From Cenococcum geophilum 1.58 (taxonomy: Eukaryota; Ascomycota; Dothideomycetes; Gloniales; Gloniaceae): a stretch of 64,000 nucleotides of DNA. The notes under the pieces were generated by a model, which saw only the letters and a program-made list of their open reading frames with translations, did no database searches and was not told where the DNA came from. The DNA lies in assembly GCA_001692895.1 (NCBI GenBank), contig KV748176.1, forward strand, positions 1,178,001-1,242,000, read 5' to 3'. The translations under genes and the position numbers were made by a program. Below, piece after piece: positions 22,001-34,390 of the stretch (its first letter is position 1; every line of letters begins with the position of its first letter).

Positions 22001-25000
22001 ATACAAGATTTTTTTTCTTTTCTCTTTCTTCTCTATGAGGGGCTAAAGCCTAAGGGCAGGCTTTTTTGGAAGAGGGGGGTAATATAACGGCGCTGGGGCA
22101 CCGCCCTATGCGACGTCTACATGCAGCCTAGTTAGGGGCTCGCTTGGAGACTTGGCTCGTATATATAGACGTATCCTTTCCTCAACCTTCTTCTGCTCCT
22201 TAGCTTAGTATCTTCATAATATAGCATTCTACAAGCTTCGGTTTAGAGGCATTTGTACGAGCTGTAACAGTTACTATATAATAAAGGGAATAAGACTAAT
22301 AGTAGAAGATATATATATACAGAGGGATAATAGTGTACTGCGAGGAATAAAAGAGTATTTAATTAAAAGTTTCGCGTTTTATTATAATAACGTATACTAA
22401 ATTTATAAAGACACTAAGTATAGCGTAGGCTATTAGCTATAGAAGCTAAAATCTATATAGTATAGAGGAACCAATAAACTAGTTCGTAGATCGGACATTA
22501 AGGACGATAACTTTAACATAGGCGAAACATTCCGTAACGATAAGGTAATAAAGGCGGCTTACTAGAAGCACGTAAACCTTAGAGATGTTATAATAAAAGT
22601 AAAGGATAATTCCACTATAGAATAGGGAATATTAGTAGGGATTAGGACCCCACTAGACATAATATCTATCGCTTTGCGAGACGTAAGAGAAGTAGGACAG
22701 CGAACTACTTTGGCACTTGGTAAAGGCAAAAGGCTAAAGGCTTAAGATTCTTAAGATAAGATAAGAGACGACTAAGATTCTTAAGATGAGATAAGGTATA
22801 CCTAAGAACCTATAATAGATAGAAACCGATAGAGCAGGGCAGTAGCTTAGTTTAAAGATATACGAATAAGCTTGGGATAGAGTTTCCTATAGGCATAAGA
22901 CTCTTAAGACGAGATAAGTGAGATTTAAGACTCTTAAGATAAAATAAGAACACTAAGCAAGCCTAGATAGACTAAGGCTGAAGTAAAGCTTAAGTTAGAA
23001 GCGAGCTTAGGATTGAGAATCCTATAGAACTAAGATTTTAAGCAACGAATAAGGACTATTAAATAGATTAGAGAATCTGTAGCATAAATAGCAACTAGAC
23101 TAGGAGACAGATATATAGACTTAGAGGACTTACTAGTAGAATATAGTGTTTGGACTAAGGATCGGAAGACTAATATTAAGATTAAGAAGTAAGAAGACTT
23201 TAAGGATCTACTTATAAGATGTAAAGGAAAAGAAACTATAGAGGAGTTTTGAGCAAGAATTACCTTATGGTAAGAATAGAAACTAGATAAGAGATCTAGT
23301 ATATTAGGACGTACTAAGGATAGAGCACCTATATAAAGAATTACTAATAGGCCTAGGGTAGGCACACTAAGAGCTAAGTGGCTTACTAAACTGGAACAAG
23401 AAGAGGATCTAGGGATTTTAACTAGGTTTAAGGAACGATATATAAAGGGCTGTTATAACGCAGTAATAAGAAGATACTTCCTTATGGACGAGCTGTATAT
23501 ACTCTAGCAGCTATACCAAAAGTGGTATAGGCAAAGGCACAACGATAAGTGGGAAGATTTCTATATGTGGTTAGATGAGAAAGTTATTTAAGACCACCCA
23601 ATTACGGAAAAGGCAATGAGTTACATTAAGGGAGCCTTAATTATAATATTAAGAGATCTAGAGGAGCGTTTAGAGAACTAGAGAAGCGAGAGACGTATCT
23701 TAGTACCTATAAATAAAGTCGCAACGTTTAGATTAATATAAGAGAGGTTTAAACTTAAGGACGGGGATAAGCTAAGAGTTAACCTAAAGCACCTAGCACA
23801 TTATATATTAACGTGGATTGCATATATAGATAATATATATAATATACACAGAGCACCAAAGGATAAGCATTAGAAATATCCTATAAGAATATATTAGATA
23901 ACTAAGGAATAGAAATACCGGAACGCTAAGTATATATATAGCTGGCATCTAGTAGAAGTTTAGGAGTTAGAAGACTTAATACTTTAGCTAAAAAGATTCC
24001 TTATGGAAGAATGCCTAGATAAATAATAGTGGTGGGAATACCTAGAGAATATATATTTATAGTATATTAAAGATAAAAAGCGAACTAAGTATTGGCTTAA
24101 GTTGGACTAAGTATAAATAGGATTAAGCAGCTAATAGTTAGGAAAAGTAGAGGCCTACAGGACTAGAGGGAGCTAGTAGTAGAGCCTTAGACCCTTAAAG
24201 GAATTCAAAGTTAACACCTAAATTTATAAGTTAAATGGCAAGATTAGCAGTTTAAAGTATTAATAGATAGTGGAGTAATAAGGAACCATATCTTACTAGC
24301 AGTAGTTAAGAGAATGGGACTACCTTATAGATAGAAGGAAAAGCCTTACCTATTAGTAATAATTTTAGGAGATCTAATAACCTACGGAGGAGGGATTATT
24401 AGTCTTAAAACAGGACCTATTTAGTTAACCATTAAAGGGAGATAAATTAAGATGTCTTTTAATATATTACCATTAGGAAATAATAAGGCAGTACTAGGAA
24501 TGCCTTAGTTACAGGAATACAATCTAAAGATTAATTAGGTTATAGGTTAAGTTAATATTAGGAATACTTAACGCCGTAAGATGCAATAATAGGCTAAGTT
24601 AGTATGGTACTAAGTCGGAGCGATATATAAGGAGACTAAGTGAGGCTTAAGTTACGTACTAAAAAGATACCATAAGTACGGCAAAAAACTATAGTTATTA
24701 GAAAGTAAAAAGCTGTTAAAGTATATAGCATAGGACTATAAGATAGAATTAGAACTAGGAATAAGTCTAAAGTTCTTTCTAATCTATAAGCTTACCGAAG
24801 AAGAAGGTAGAGTATTAAAAGAGTTTATCCAGGAAAACCTATAAAAAGGATATATTAGACTATCGCAGTTATTAGCGGGATATCCAGTACTATTTGTACT
24901 AAAGAAAAATGGTAAACTAAGGCTATATATAACTATAGATAGTTAAACAGCATTACTAGGAAGGATAGGTATCCTTTACCCTTAATTAGCGAAATCTAAG

Positions 25001-28000
25001 ATAGGATAGGTAATACGTAAATCTTTACAAAGATAGATCTAAGATGGGCGTACTATTAGATTAAAATTAAGGAAGGCGACAAATAGAAAGCAGCTTTTAG
25101 ATTAAAGGAAAGATTGTATAAACTATTAGTTATACAATTTAGGCTTATAAACGCACTAGTAACGTTTTAGAAGCGTATTAACAATATATTAGGAGAACAC
25201 TTAAATGAATTTGTTATAGTATACCTTGACAATATTATTATCTACTTAATAACTAAGGAAGAATACGGGGAATACGTTAAATAGGTTTTAAAGAGACTAT
25301 AAGAAGAATAAATGCTAGTAGCGATTAAAAAATGCAAGTTCTTTACTAGGAAGACAAATTTTATTGGATTTATTATTAAACTAGGCCAACTTAGTATAGA
25401 TCTAAAGAAGATTAAGGCTATAGTGAATTAATAAGAACTAGAGAACGTTATATAGTTAAGATTATTCTTAGGGTTTTATAATTACTACAGAAGGTTTATA
25501 GCGCAGTAGTTAAAAAACATTAAGCTATTTACGCAATTAAAGAAGAAAGAAGAACTATAGGTATGGGGAGAGGAGTAATAGAAGCTATTTAAATAAGTTA
25601 AGGAGTTATTTACCTAGGAGCTAGTTCTTAAGATCTATTAACTAGGACTAAAGACGGTTGTAAAAATAGATATATTAGACTATATACTAGGGGCGTGCTT
25701 TATATAGAAATATTAAGATAGATAGCACCTAGTGGCATATTACAGTCGAAAAATAATACTACTAGAGTTAAACTATAACATTTACAATAAGGAGTTATTA
25801 GGTATAGTTACAGTACTAAAGAAATAAAGAGCATTCTTATAAGGTATAGAAAAACTATTTATAGTTAAGATAGATTATAAGAACCTAATAGGATTTCTAA
25901 TAATAAAGGAACTTAACTAAAGATAGGTTAAATGGGCGGAGATACTTGCAGAATACTATTTTAAGATTTAGTATACTAAGGGTACGGATAACACGAGAGC
26001 AGACGCTCTAAGTTAAAAAGCTAAACTATAGAATAATAAGAAGCCATTAGGGGCTTTACTGCGAAAAGATATAGATGGATTAATTAGGTATAATTATCTA
26101 AAGATTATAGCAACTTAGGAAGAACTAAAAAGAGTTTACAAGATACCGGAAAGCTTTTAGGTATAAAAAATTCTAAAAGCACAGCTAGAAGATCTATAGA
26201 CGGATATATACGAAAATTAAGAAGCTAAGTATATTCTAAGAAGTATAGCAGAATATTTTATAAAAGATTTCTATAAGGGAATAACTTAAGGATATAATAG
26301 AGCTATAGGCTTAGTATTAAGACTCTAGGAAGAGTATATTATTAATAGAATCTAGGGATTAGCGTAAAAAGTTATAAAAGAATATCTAGATTGCTAAAGA
26401 AATAAACTAATAAGGCATAAGCCATACAGAGGGCTACAACCTATTAAAACACCAGAGAGACTATAGGAGGTTATATTATAGGACTTTATTGTTAAGTTGC
26501 TAAAGTTAAGAGATCTTATTACCGGATAAGATTATAACGCAATCTTAGTAATAGTAGATAAGCTTATAAAGTAGGGATACTTTATAGCGTGTATAGAAGA
26601 AATCTTAGCGGAAGATGTCGCTAGAATCTATATTAAGGAAGTGTTTATAAGATATAGAGCACTAAGTAAAATTATATTAGATAGAGATCTAAGATTTATA
26701 GCAGTATTCTGGGAGGTATTTTTAGCGGAGTAAGGAGTTAAAGCAGCAACTTCTACTGTATATTATCCGCAGATAGACAGTTAAACGGAGAGATTAAACT
26801 AGACACTAGAGCAGTATTTAAGGCACTATATTAATTACGTATAAAACAATTGGGTATTATTATTACCAGTTATATAATTTGCATATAATATAACACCTTA
26901 AAAAGGAATAGGTATATTACTATTTAAGGCGAATTATAGATATAAGCTAAGAATATCGTTGTTACTATAGTAAGCGAAGAAGATAAGTAGCATAGCTAAA
27001 GAAAGAATAAAGACGTTAATAAATCTTTATATAGACCTTATAGAATTAGCAAGAAAAGTATAAGAGAGAATAAAAAAGTACTATAATGCTAAGAGATCTA
27101 AGGGACTAGATCTTAAGGAGGGAGATAAAGTGTAGCTACTATACAAAAATTTCAAGAGTTAATAACTAAGTAAGAAGTTAGACTATATTAGACTAGGACC
27201 TTTTGAAATTATATAAAGGATTTTACTAGTTATATTTAAGTTAGACCTACTAGCTAAAATAAAGATTTACCCTATATAGCATATTGCAATGCTAGAGCCA
27301 GTATATAGGAATATTAAGCCACTAATTTATAAAGCAGACACGTATAGAGGATAAGAAGAAGACGAATAGTAAGTTTTGAAGATTGTTAGTTATAAGGACA
27401 TTAACGACAAAATATAGTATAAGGTAAAGTAGATAGGCTATAATAAGACTACCTAGGAACTACTAAAGAATTTGAAGAATGTTATAGAAAAGGTATAGGA
27501 GTATCGGAAGAAATTAGGTTAGGCAGCATTAATAAAGAAGGATCGCTAAAGAATAAGTTACCTAAGGGGGACCTAAGAAGAGCAGTTGCCGAACTACTTA
27601 GATCTATTTCCTTCTCTATTAGAGGAGAATCTATTTTTTTATTACTAAGTTCCTATAGACCCTATTCTATAAGTTTCTACTCTTTAGAACGAACCTTTTT
27701 ATAAACCTTTTTAAGACGGAGTAAACGAGCAAACGCCGCGATACGAGTATTTAGGGCCTTTTATTCCGCATCCTAAGAACGTTCTAATTTAGCAAGGGCT
27801 TAAGACAGTTTACTATCTAGCCGCGTAGCAGTAGATTAAATATAAGACCCTAAAACAAATTAATTAGGGAACTAGACGACTATTAAGAGTAATAGGTCGC
27901 GTATATTTAGCATTAAAGGTAGAGCGAACGTCGTAGGACGAACGAATGTTTGCTTTAGTGCACTTTAAGTAAGAGAACAGTTATTGCAAAAAAGGGTTCG

Positions 28001-28663
28001 CTAACGTAATATAAACTAACCCCTCTTTTAAACAGCGAGAATACGGAGATAGCATAATCTTACTAAGAGATAATATTACAGCAACAGTGCGAGCACGACG
28101 TTGGGCGTATAAGGAAGAAATTACTTTAGGTATAATAAGCAATAATATTAACTAAATTAATTAGACGGATATTATACCTTTAGTAAACAACCTAGAGATA
28201 TTTAGGATCTTTAAGGACGAAGATAAAGAGGAGGGAGATAGTGTTATGGACGCTTTAAGTATAATATTACGACTACTTAGAGAAGAGTCGGAAGAAGCTA
28301 GTTAGTTAATTTAGGCATAGTCTAGGATGGAACTGGTAGAACTATATAACGAGGAATGGTAACCAAGGTTATATAATATGCTACGTATTAAATAAGAGGA
28401 ACAAGAGAAACTTACGTACCTTGCGTATAAGACGTACATTACGTATAAGAAGGATTTCTTAGGGGTATAGTTGTATATTTAAAGGACCACGGTCCCTACC
28501 TAGATAGTTCCTTTTTTATAGTAATTCTTAGAATATAATTAGAGTTAATCTATTAGGCAACCACTCCACCAGTTATTATTACTTGTTAACTTTAACTTAC
28601 ATCACCTATACACCTAGCCCATTAACGAGCCTATCGTAGTTCCTGCTATAAGGTTCCGTTACA
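16060..28663 (+). mobile_element. Gypsy-1: full-length Ty3/Gypsy fossil, itself interrupted by a non-coding LTR element
   Basis: Two 422-bp LTRs (16060-16481 and 28242-28663) with TG...CA-type ends and the 5-bp target duplication ATATA (16055-16059, 28664-28668). Without the nested insert it is about 7.9 kb. On the plus strand, in order: a gag-like region (about 16530-17590) ending at a zinc-knuckle-like segment where the insert landed; protease region; reverse transcriptase (about 24800-25500); RNase H (about 25600-26000); integrase (about 26300-26950); and a chromodomain-like tail (about 27360-27510). A purine-rich tract (28222-28241) precedes the 3' LTR. Broken, with many tens of RIP-type changes; LTR differences seen by eye are mostly transitions. 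It is older than the insert it carries. Confidence 0.88.
17595..22269 (+). mobile_element. Non-coding LTR element (LARD-like), 4.7 kb, nested in Gypsy-1
   Basis: LTRs of 187 bp (17595-17781 and 22083-22269) and the exact 5-bp target duplication GTTAC (17590-17594, 22270-22274). The 4.3-kb interior shows no gag, RT or integrase in any frame. Instead it carries dispersed short 'words': at least fifteen variants of GCGCCGATACGCCTGCGATC (from 19361 to 21545), at least ten of GCTGCTCTGCCTGCAGC (20440-21370) and several of GCTAGCACCGTACTGCTACC. The 3' end (22050-22082: GGGCAGGC, T run, purine-rich tract) matches the corresponding end of the chromovirus Gypsy-2 (52543-52571), so that family probably supplied its proteins. 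Fossil, RIP-altered. Confidence 0.85.
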
Positions 28664-29947
28664 ATATAACATTTAGAACTACTAAAGGACTCCTTAGCCT
28701 ATAGCTATTTTACTACTACTTATAGGCCTCTACTTATAGAGAGTATTTAGGTAATATTATTTATATCTATATTAGTAAATAGCTAGTCCCTTACTAAGCG
28801 ATAGCTATAGAAAAGTAGTATATAGTATACTAACTAAATAGGCTATCTATAAGTATATTAAGATATAGTATTTAGAATATAGATACTTACTAGCTATATA
28901 TTTAGGCTTAAGACCTTTATCTAAAGTAGGAAGACGGCTATAAATTCTACCTTTATTAGTCCTTTATATAGAGGAAGTATTAGTATTAACTATAAGGTAT
29001 TCTATATAGCTATATATTATATTTTTACCACCTCCTTCTATTATCGCTTTTATTTAAGATCTACCTATCTTATAATAAGTATAGTAGATCTTTATCTATA
29101 CTAATGGCCTCTTATTCTCTATCGCTATAATAGCGCTCTACTAGTGCGGCGGTAGGTCTTTATCTAATAAGCTAGTAGTTTCTATATTTCCTTTTCTCTC
29201 TTTACCTATAGGTAGAGGGCTTCCTAGCTAGTATACTTAGGTATATCGCCTCTTTAAGAGGCCATTACTTCTTATATACGTCTTATTCCTTATATATATT
29301 TTAGTATTTAGTATATATTTTCTTCTACTAGGTAGCCTTATACTCTAAATATTCTCTAAATAGTAGTTATATTAATATATAAGTCTAGTAGTAAAACCGC
29401 TAATTCGCGTTCTAATATAGCGCGTAGTATTCTTCTATAAGTCCCTATAGTTCTATATAGGTACTAGTTTTATAGCCTAGCTAGTAGCGCTAGGGAGCTT
29501 TTTACTAATACCTTATTATTTAGTCTTAGGCCTTAGATCTGGGAGCTATATAGTATTATTAGCCCCACTATTACTATATATAGTAGATATATGTGTCTAA
29601 AAGAGGGTCTCTATATTAATATAGTAATCTATAATCCTGCCGAAAATGCTATTACTCCCCTATAGGTCGTCTATATAATATATACGTTTTAGTCTAGTAA
29701 AGACTTTACTAAAACCCCTAAGACCTTAAGGATAGCTTCTAGTTTTACTTTATAGCCCTAGATATTTACTATTAAGGTTAGGTTACTACTTGTCTTCCTT
29801 TTCCTTATAAAGTAAATAAGATAGTGTTTATCTAGTGTAAATTTAATATAGTATTGTTTTACCTATATAATGTACTTATTATACGCCTANTCTAGCCTAG
29901 TANAGTTTTTTACTACTATATTTCCCTATATAATTAGGTTTATATTA
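28664..29947 (-). mobile_element. LINE A copy 2, piece 2 (minus): 3' UTR and C-terminal ORF2
   Basis: Continues piece 1 after Gypsy-1. The region 28700-29130 matches the 3' region of the plus copies, and 29300-29940 matches the end of ORF2 up to the RT catalytic box (about 29920-29947). RIP-mutated throughout. Ambiguous bases occur at 29890 and 29902. Confidence 0.75.
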
Positions 29948-30302
29948 TCCCTCTCTTTAATTACCTTAAGTATTTAAGNGGTATAGCCAGCTTACNTAAG
30001 ATATACTATATTTATACTAAGCCTAGACCTAAGCGGAGCCTTTAATAATATATTATATAAGAGATTTTTATAGATCCTAAGAAATAAAGGCCTACTAAAC
30101 TAGATAATTAAGTTTATCTATACCTTTCTAATAGGGCATATTATAAAAATTATAATTAAGAGCTATAAAAGTGAATTAATACTAATACCTATAGGTATTC
30201 TTTAGAGATTACCTCTATTACTAATCCTATTCCCCTTCCTTTATATTTAAACTACTAGAGATATATAATAATAACTAAGATATAATAGCTCTAAGATTTA
30301 TA
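29948..30302 (+). mobile_element. LINE A RT palm segment, inverted in place
   Basis: This 355-bp piece reads on the plus strand (LSLDLSGAFNNI-like at about 30015-30050), while both neighbours are LINE A on the minus strand. Its ends correspond to adjacent points of the LINE consensus (compare 36700-37045), so it looks like an in-place inversion. Short inverted repeats CCCTCT / AGAGGG lie at the two junctions. Ambiguous bases are at 29979 and 29996, so an assembly error is possible. Confidence 0.65.
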
Positions 30303-30999
30303 AATAAGAGGGTTAATTGTTTCTTCTTACGCCTATTTATATCTATAGTAGTAGCTCCTATACCTCTACTTTTTCTTATATACGTTCTATAACTATCTTT
30401 TCTAAAAGCTTTCTTAGGGTATTTTCTAGGGTAATTAGTTAGTAGCTTCTTAAAAAGAAGTAGTTTTTTTTCTTTACCTTTTATAAGACGACTATAGTTA
30501 TTACTTTAAAGTATTTAGGTAGTTCGCCTCCCTAGAGGTAGGTAGTTATAGTATTAGTAAGTAGTATTACTACCGCTTTTACTATGGCTTTAAATTATTT
30601 TATATAGAATCTTGTTTAGCCCTAGCGCTTTACTAGTAGGGAGCTTTTATATAGTATTTTTTATTTCTTTACTAATACTGTATAGCTTATTTCTAGAGGT
30701 AAGGGGTAAGTTTAGCTACTAATATCTAGATCTACTTAGCCCGCGCCTAAAAAGAACCTCTCTTTTAATATTTTTTTTCCTTATTATTATTTATATACTA
30801 GTCCTATTCTATCTAGTAGAGTATAGGTAAGTAGGGATCCTCTAGTATCTTCTTAGCGGCTTACCTACTCTACTTTAATATACGCTAAAGTCCTTTATTA
30901 TATAGTTTAATAGGGTTAAAGGTAATTTCTTTTAGGAATTAGCGCTAGTTATTTTTACCCTCTTTCTATATTATCTTCTTAAGCCTATATTTTAGGACT
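30303..30999 (-). mobile_element. LINE A copy 2, piece 3 (minus): N-terminal RT
   Basis: The reverse complement encodes the start of the RT domain, with a SYQLITLENTLRKLLEKIV-like stretch (about 30365-30430), which is the conserved box 1-2 region of LINE reverse transcriptases. It is cut at 30999 by the gag-only element (target duplication GGACT) and continues at 33372. Confidence 0.7.
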
Positions 31000-33371
31000 T
31001 GTTGGAACCATAGTAGGAGGGTTTTTGGTTTCAATTAATTTCTGCTACTTTTTCTTCTAGAGGATCGTAAGGATCGCGGTGCCTAAATAGGGGGGGCTGA
31101 GGTCGGACTATCTATCAGGCCGTAGGCGGTTAGGTGACCTACGCTACGCTATACGGCCCCTGCCGCATACGCTCTGCGCATAACACTATTTATAACCTCT
31201 ACTTATATAGACACTGGCAACATTTACAAAAAGGAAAGAAGGTAAAAAAAGTATAAAGGAGAAGTATATACGTCAACAGGTGCTTAAGGCAGTAATCGCG
31301 GATATTTTGGGTATTGTGAATATTGCGGATATTGCAGACATTGCGGATATTGTTATGGATATTACGGATATTGCGGATGTCGTAAATATTCGGATATTGC
31401 GGTGGAAACGGGTAGGCGCGTATAAGGTGTTACTAAGGTATCTATAATCTCTATCCCTCTCCCTTTATAAACTTAGTCTAAAACGCCTCTACCTTAGGGT
31501 CGCCGTAATAGCTAGGACAGGGTTCTATATTAAGGTAGAAGTTAGAAGCTCTAAAGGTATCCCCTTAGTTATTATTGTTGTCGTTAGTATTGCCGTTGCT
31601 GCCCTTAAAATCGGAGATGTATTAATATATTCTTTAGTCCCTTTCTTCCTTTATATAGTTTGTAGACTAATATCCAGATTTACTGCATATAAAGCACTTT
31701 TTGCCCTTATTGCGGTATTAACGATTAGGGGAGTACTATTATTAGTTAGAGGAGTGGTATCGTTAGTTAGTATAAAATAATTTAATCTCTAGTTCTTATT
31801 TACCGTATGTTACGATTAAGGATTTAATGTCGCTAATAAGGCTGGTAAGGGTAGTAGCGGGTTAAAAGCAGGCTGGTTTATAGGCTAGTACGTCTTAGCA
31901 CGCAGTAAGGAGCTTATTATAGAATGTTGTGTTATTTTAGAGGTCCTTTACTAACCCACGTTGTAGCTGCCACATCTCGTTAATTAATATCTGAAATGCT
32001 TGGCCTGTATTAAATCCTTTTTAAGCAGTAACTTATTTAAGCGTAATTGCATTCCACTTTAATAGGATATCACGTTTATATTCATCGCCTTTAAAGTATA
32101 ATTTAAGGCCTATGCATACATTCTCAAGAAGGTTAAGATCTTTAAGGTAGGTAAAGTAGTATTTAAGAGCAAGGCCGCGGAGTATAGTTGGAATAGTAAT
32201 AATATAGGCCTACTTAGGGACGCCGGCTTAGAGGCAGTAGTTTTAGAAGATCTTAAACTTAAAATCAAAGTTATCTTATTTGCTAGAGTATTTAACTTCA
32301 TCCGTATAGAGCTTAGCTAAGTTAGTAATCTCTCTTCTAAAGCTTCCTTATAAGGCAAGCTGGTCTATAGCTTAGGTAATTTATGCTAAAGTTAGGGGGG
32401 TAGTTACTGGGGTTAGCTGAATAATTTGAACGGGGGTAGTCGATAGTAATGGTAGAGCTAGGGTAGAGTCGTCGATAGGGTTGTCGGTCGGGCCGTCGGT
32501 AGGGTCGTCAGTAGGGCCGTCAGTAGGGTCGTTAGTAGGGTCGTCAGTAGGCCATTTTAAGGGAGTTGGTTCGTAAATAGCTCCTAAAAGGCCGTCTATA
32601 ATTGACTTCCTTGCCTCCTTCCGTATATATATGCCATTTTCACGGAGGTAATCCCTGATTTTTTTTAATCGATCCTTGCCAAGGTCATTAAGTATATCCC
32701 TTATAAATAACTCAAAGTCGTTAATAAAGCTCTCCCATAAGTCAAATCCCTTCTATCCATTCTCCTTATATATTAATAAACGCCAATTAATAAATGCTTT
32801 AACTTCCTTAATATTGGTTACGGTCGCGTTAATTCCAGTCTCCTATTTTTTGGTATCTATTACAGAGGTAGATTTTTCGGTATCTATCGCGGAGGTAAAT
32901 TTTTCGGTATTTATCGCGGAGGTAGCCATCTTTTGGTTCCGTAGTTGATTTAACAGTTAGACTAGAAGCGTAGAAACAACCATAAACTAGTTATTCTAAA
33001 GGCGTAATAGACGTAGGTTAGAAGCGCAAGGAACCTTATAAACTGGCCTTTAGGCTTAGCAAGCAATACCTTAATTCTTAGCCTTTAATAAGAGGTCTAG
33101 AGAATTAAACAGTGCCTCTCTTCGTTATACCTTACTAATCTATGCGGCACTAATCAGTGTTGGAACCACGGTAGGGGGGTTTTTGGTTTTAATTAATTTC
33201 TGCTGCTTTTTCTTCTAGAGGATTATAAGGATCGCGGTGCCTAAATAGGGGGGGCTGAGGTCGGACTATCTATCGGGCCGTAGGCGGTCAGGTGACCTAC
33301 GCTACGCTATGCGGCCCCTGCCGTATACGCTCTGCGCGTAACACTATTTACAACCTCTACTTATACAGACA
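31000..33371 (-). mobile_element. Gag-only LTR element (2.4 kb), minus strand
   Basis: LTRs of 214 bp (31000-31213 and 33158-33371), TGTTGG start, CA end, and exact target duplication GGACT (30995-30999, 33372-33376). The 1.9-kb interior has one apparent gene on the minus strand (about 32930 down to 31450) with a gag-like layout: a repeated N-terminus, a helical core, an acidic-Pro-Thr repeat from a 12-bp minisatellite (32469-32550), and a CxxC-type zinc-knuckle-like segment near 31690. No protease, integrase or RT is found. Broken, with roughly a dozen or more RIP-type changes; LTR differences are mainly transitions. Confidence 0.8.
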
Positions 33372-34390
33372 GGACTTTATAGCTCTATTAGTAGTAGGCT
33401 TCGCCTATTACACTATACTATCGCCTTACTTTTTTTAGCGCCCGTGAGTAGCTAGGCCGCCTTTAGTAACTACTTATAGCGGGCATGTTTACTAGGCTAA
33501 GCCTTTAGGTAGGATTCTTCTAAGTAGTTACTTATAATCCTTTAAATATCCTCTAGTAATACCTAGGGTATAGCTGCTAGCCTATTAGTAACTTCCTAGG
33601 TATATCTTTCCTAGTTAAGTTTATTAGTAACGTATCTTTAGTAGGTTTATTATATTAGTGCGGTAAAGTTAAGTATTATTTATATAGATATATAGTTAAT
33701 AGTAATTAATTATATATTTTCTAGTCCGTAAAATACTAGTCGGTTTATAAGTATTTCTTATATAAATATAAGGTCGATTATACTCTCTTAGGTTTCTCTT
33801 TTCTAGGTAGGTTTGTTAGTTAGAGTAGTTAAGGCAAGGCCCTGCGTTTCTAGCTTATTTAGTAAGTAAATCGCCTATACCTTAACTATAGCCTACTATC
33901 CTCCCTATAATATATAGTATATATTAAAGTCCCTTAAGACTATTACCTTACCTTCCGCTATATTAATAGCTTATTAAAGTAGTCACTATATAGTAATTTA
34001 GGGCTTATTATCCCTTAGATCGTAAATATTAATTATACTAGTTTAGCCTCTATTAGTAGCTACTTATAGTTTGCCTATATTAGGTCTAATAGTATAGTAG
34101 CTCTATACTTATATATTAATACGTTAACTAACTAGGAAGTATATATAGGTAGTATATCTAGTTTGTATAGGAGGTAGTATCCTTTTAGTTAGTATATTTT
34201 ACGGGTTTACTTTTTATATACTAGTTCCTATATAGCTATTATCTAGTACTCTTCTAGATCTAAGCTATTAAATAAAGGACGCATTACTCTATAGTTTAAG
34301 TATCTGTAGTTATATTATACTATTATTAGCCCTTTTATAGTATTAGTTAGTCTAGTAACTTATAGGTATTTTCTATTTACGTCTAGCCGG
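33372..34390 (-). mobile_element. LINE A copy 2, piece 4 (minus): endonuclease region
   Basis: The reverse complement includes an APE-type endonuclease motif: VVNIYD-like and, at about 33920-33960, KVIVLRDFNIYY, corresponding to the G-D-F-N box in which the Gly codon is now Arg. This is the N-terminal domain of ORF2 of Tad-clade LINEs. It directly continues piece 3 across the gag-only insertion. RIP-mutated. Confidence 0.7.

Noticed and set aside
23030-23365. Minus frame inside Gypsy-1 (also 32676-32948 plus, 48549-48800 minus, 49790-49972 minus)
   Set aside because: These are antisense to the element's own genes and only appear because RIP adds TpA in a strand-dependent way.
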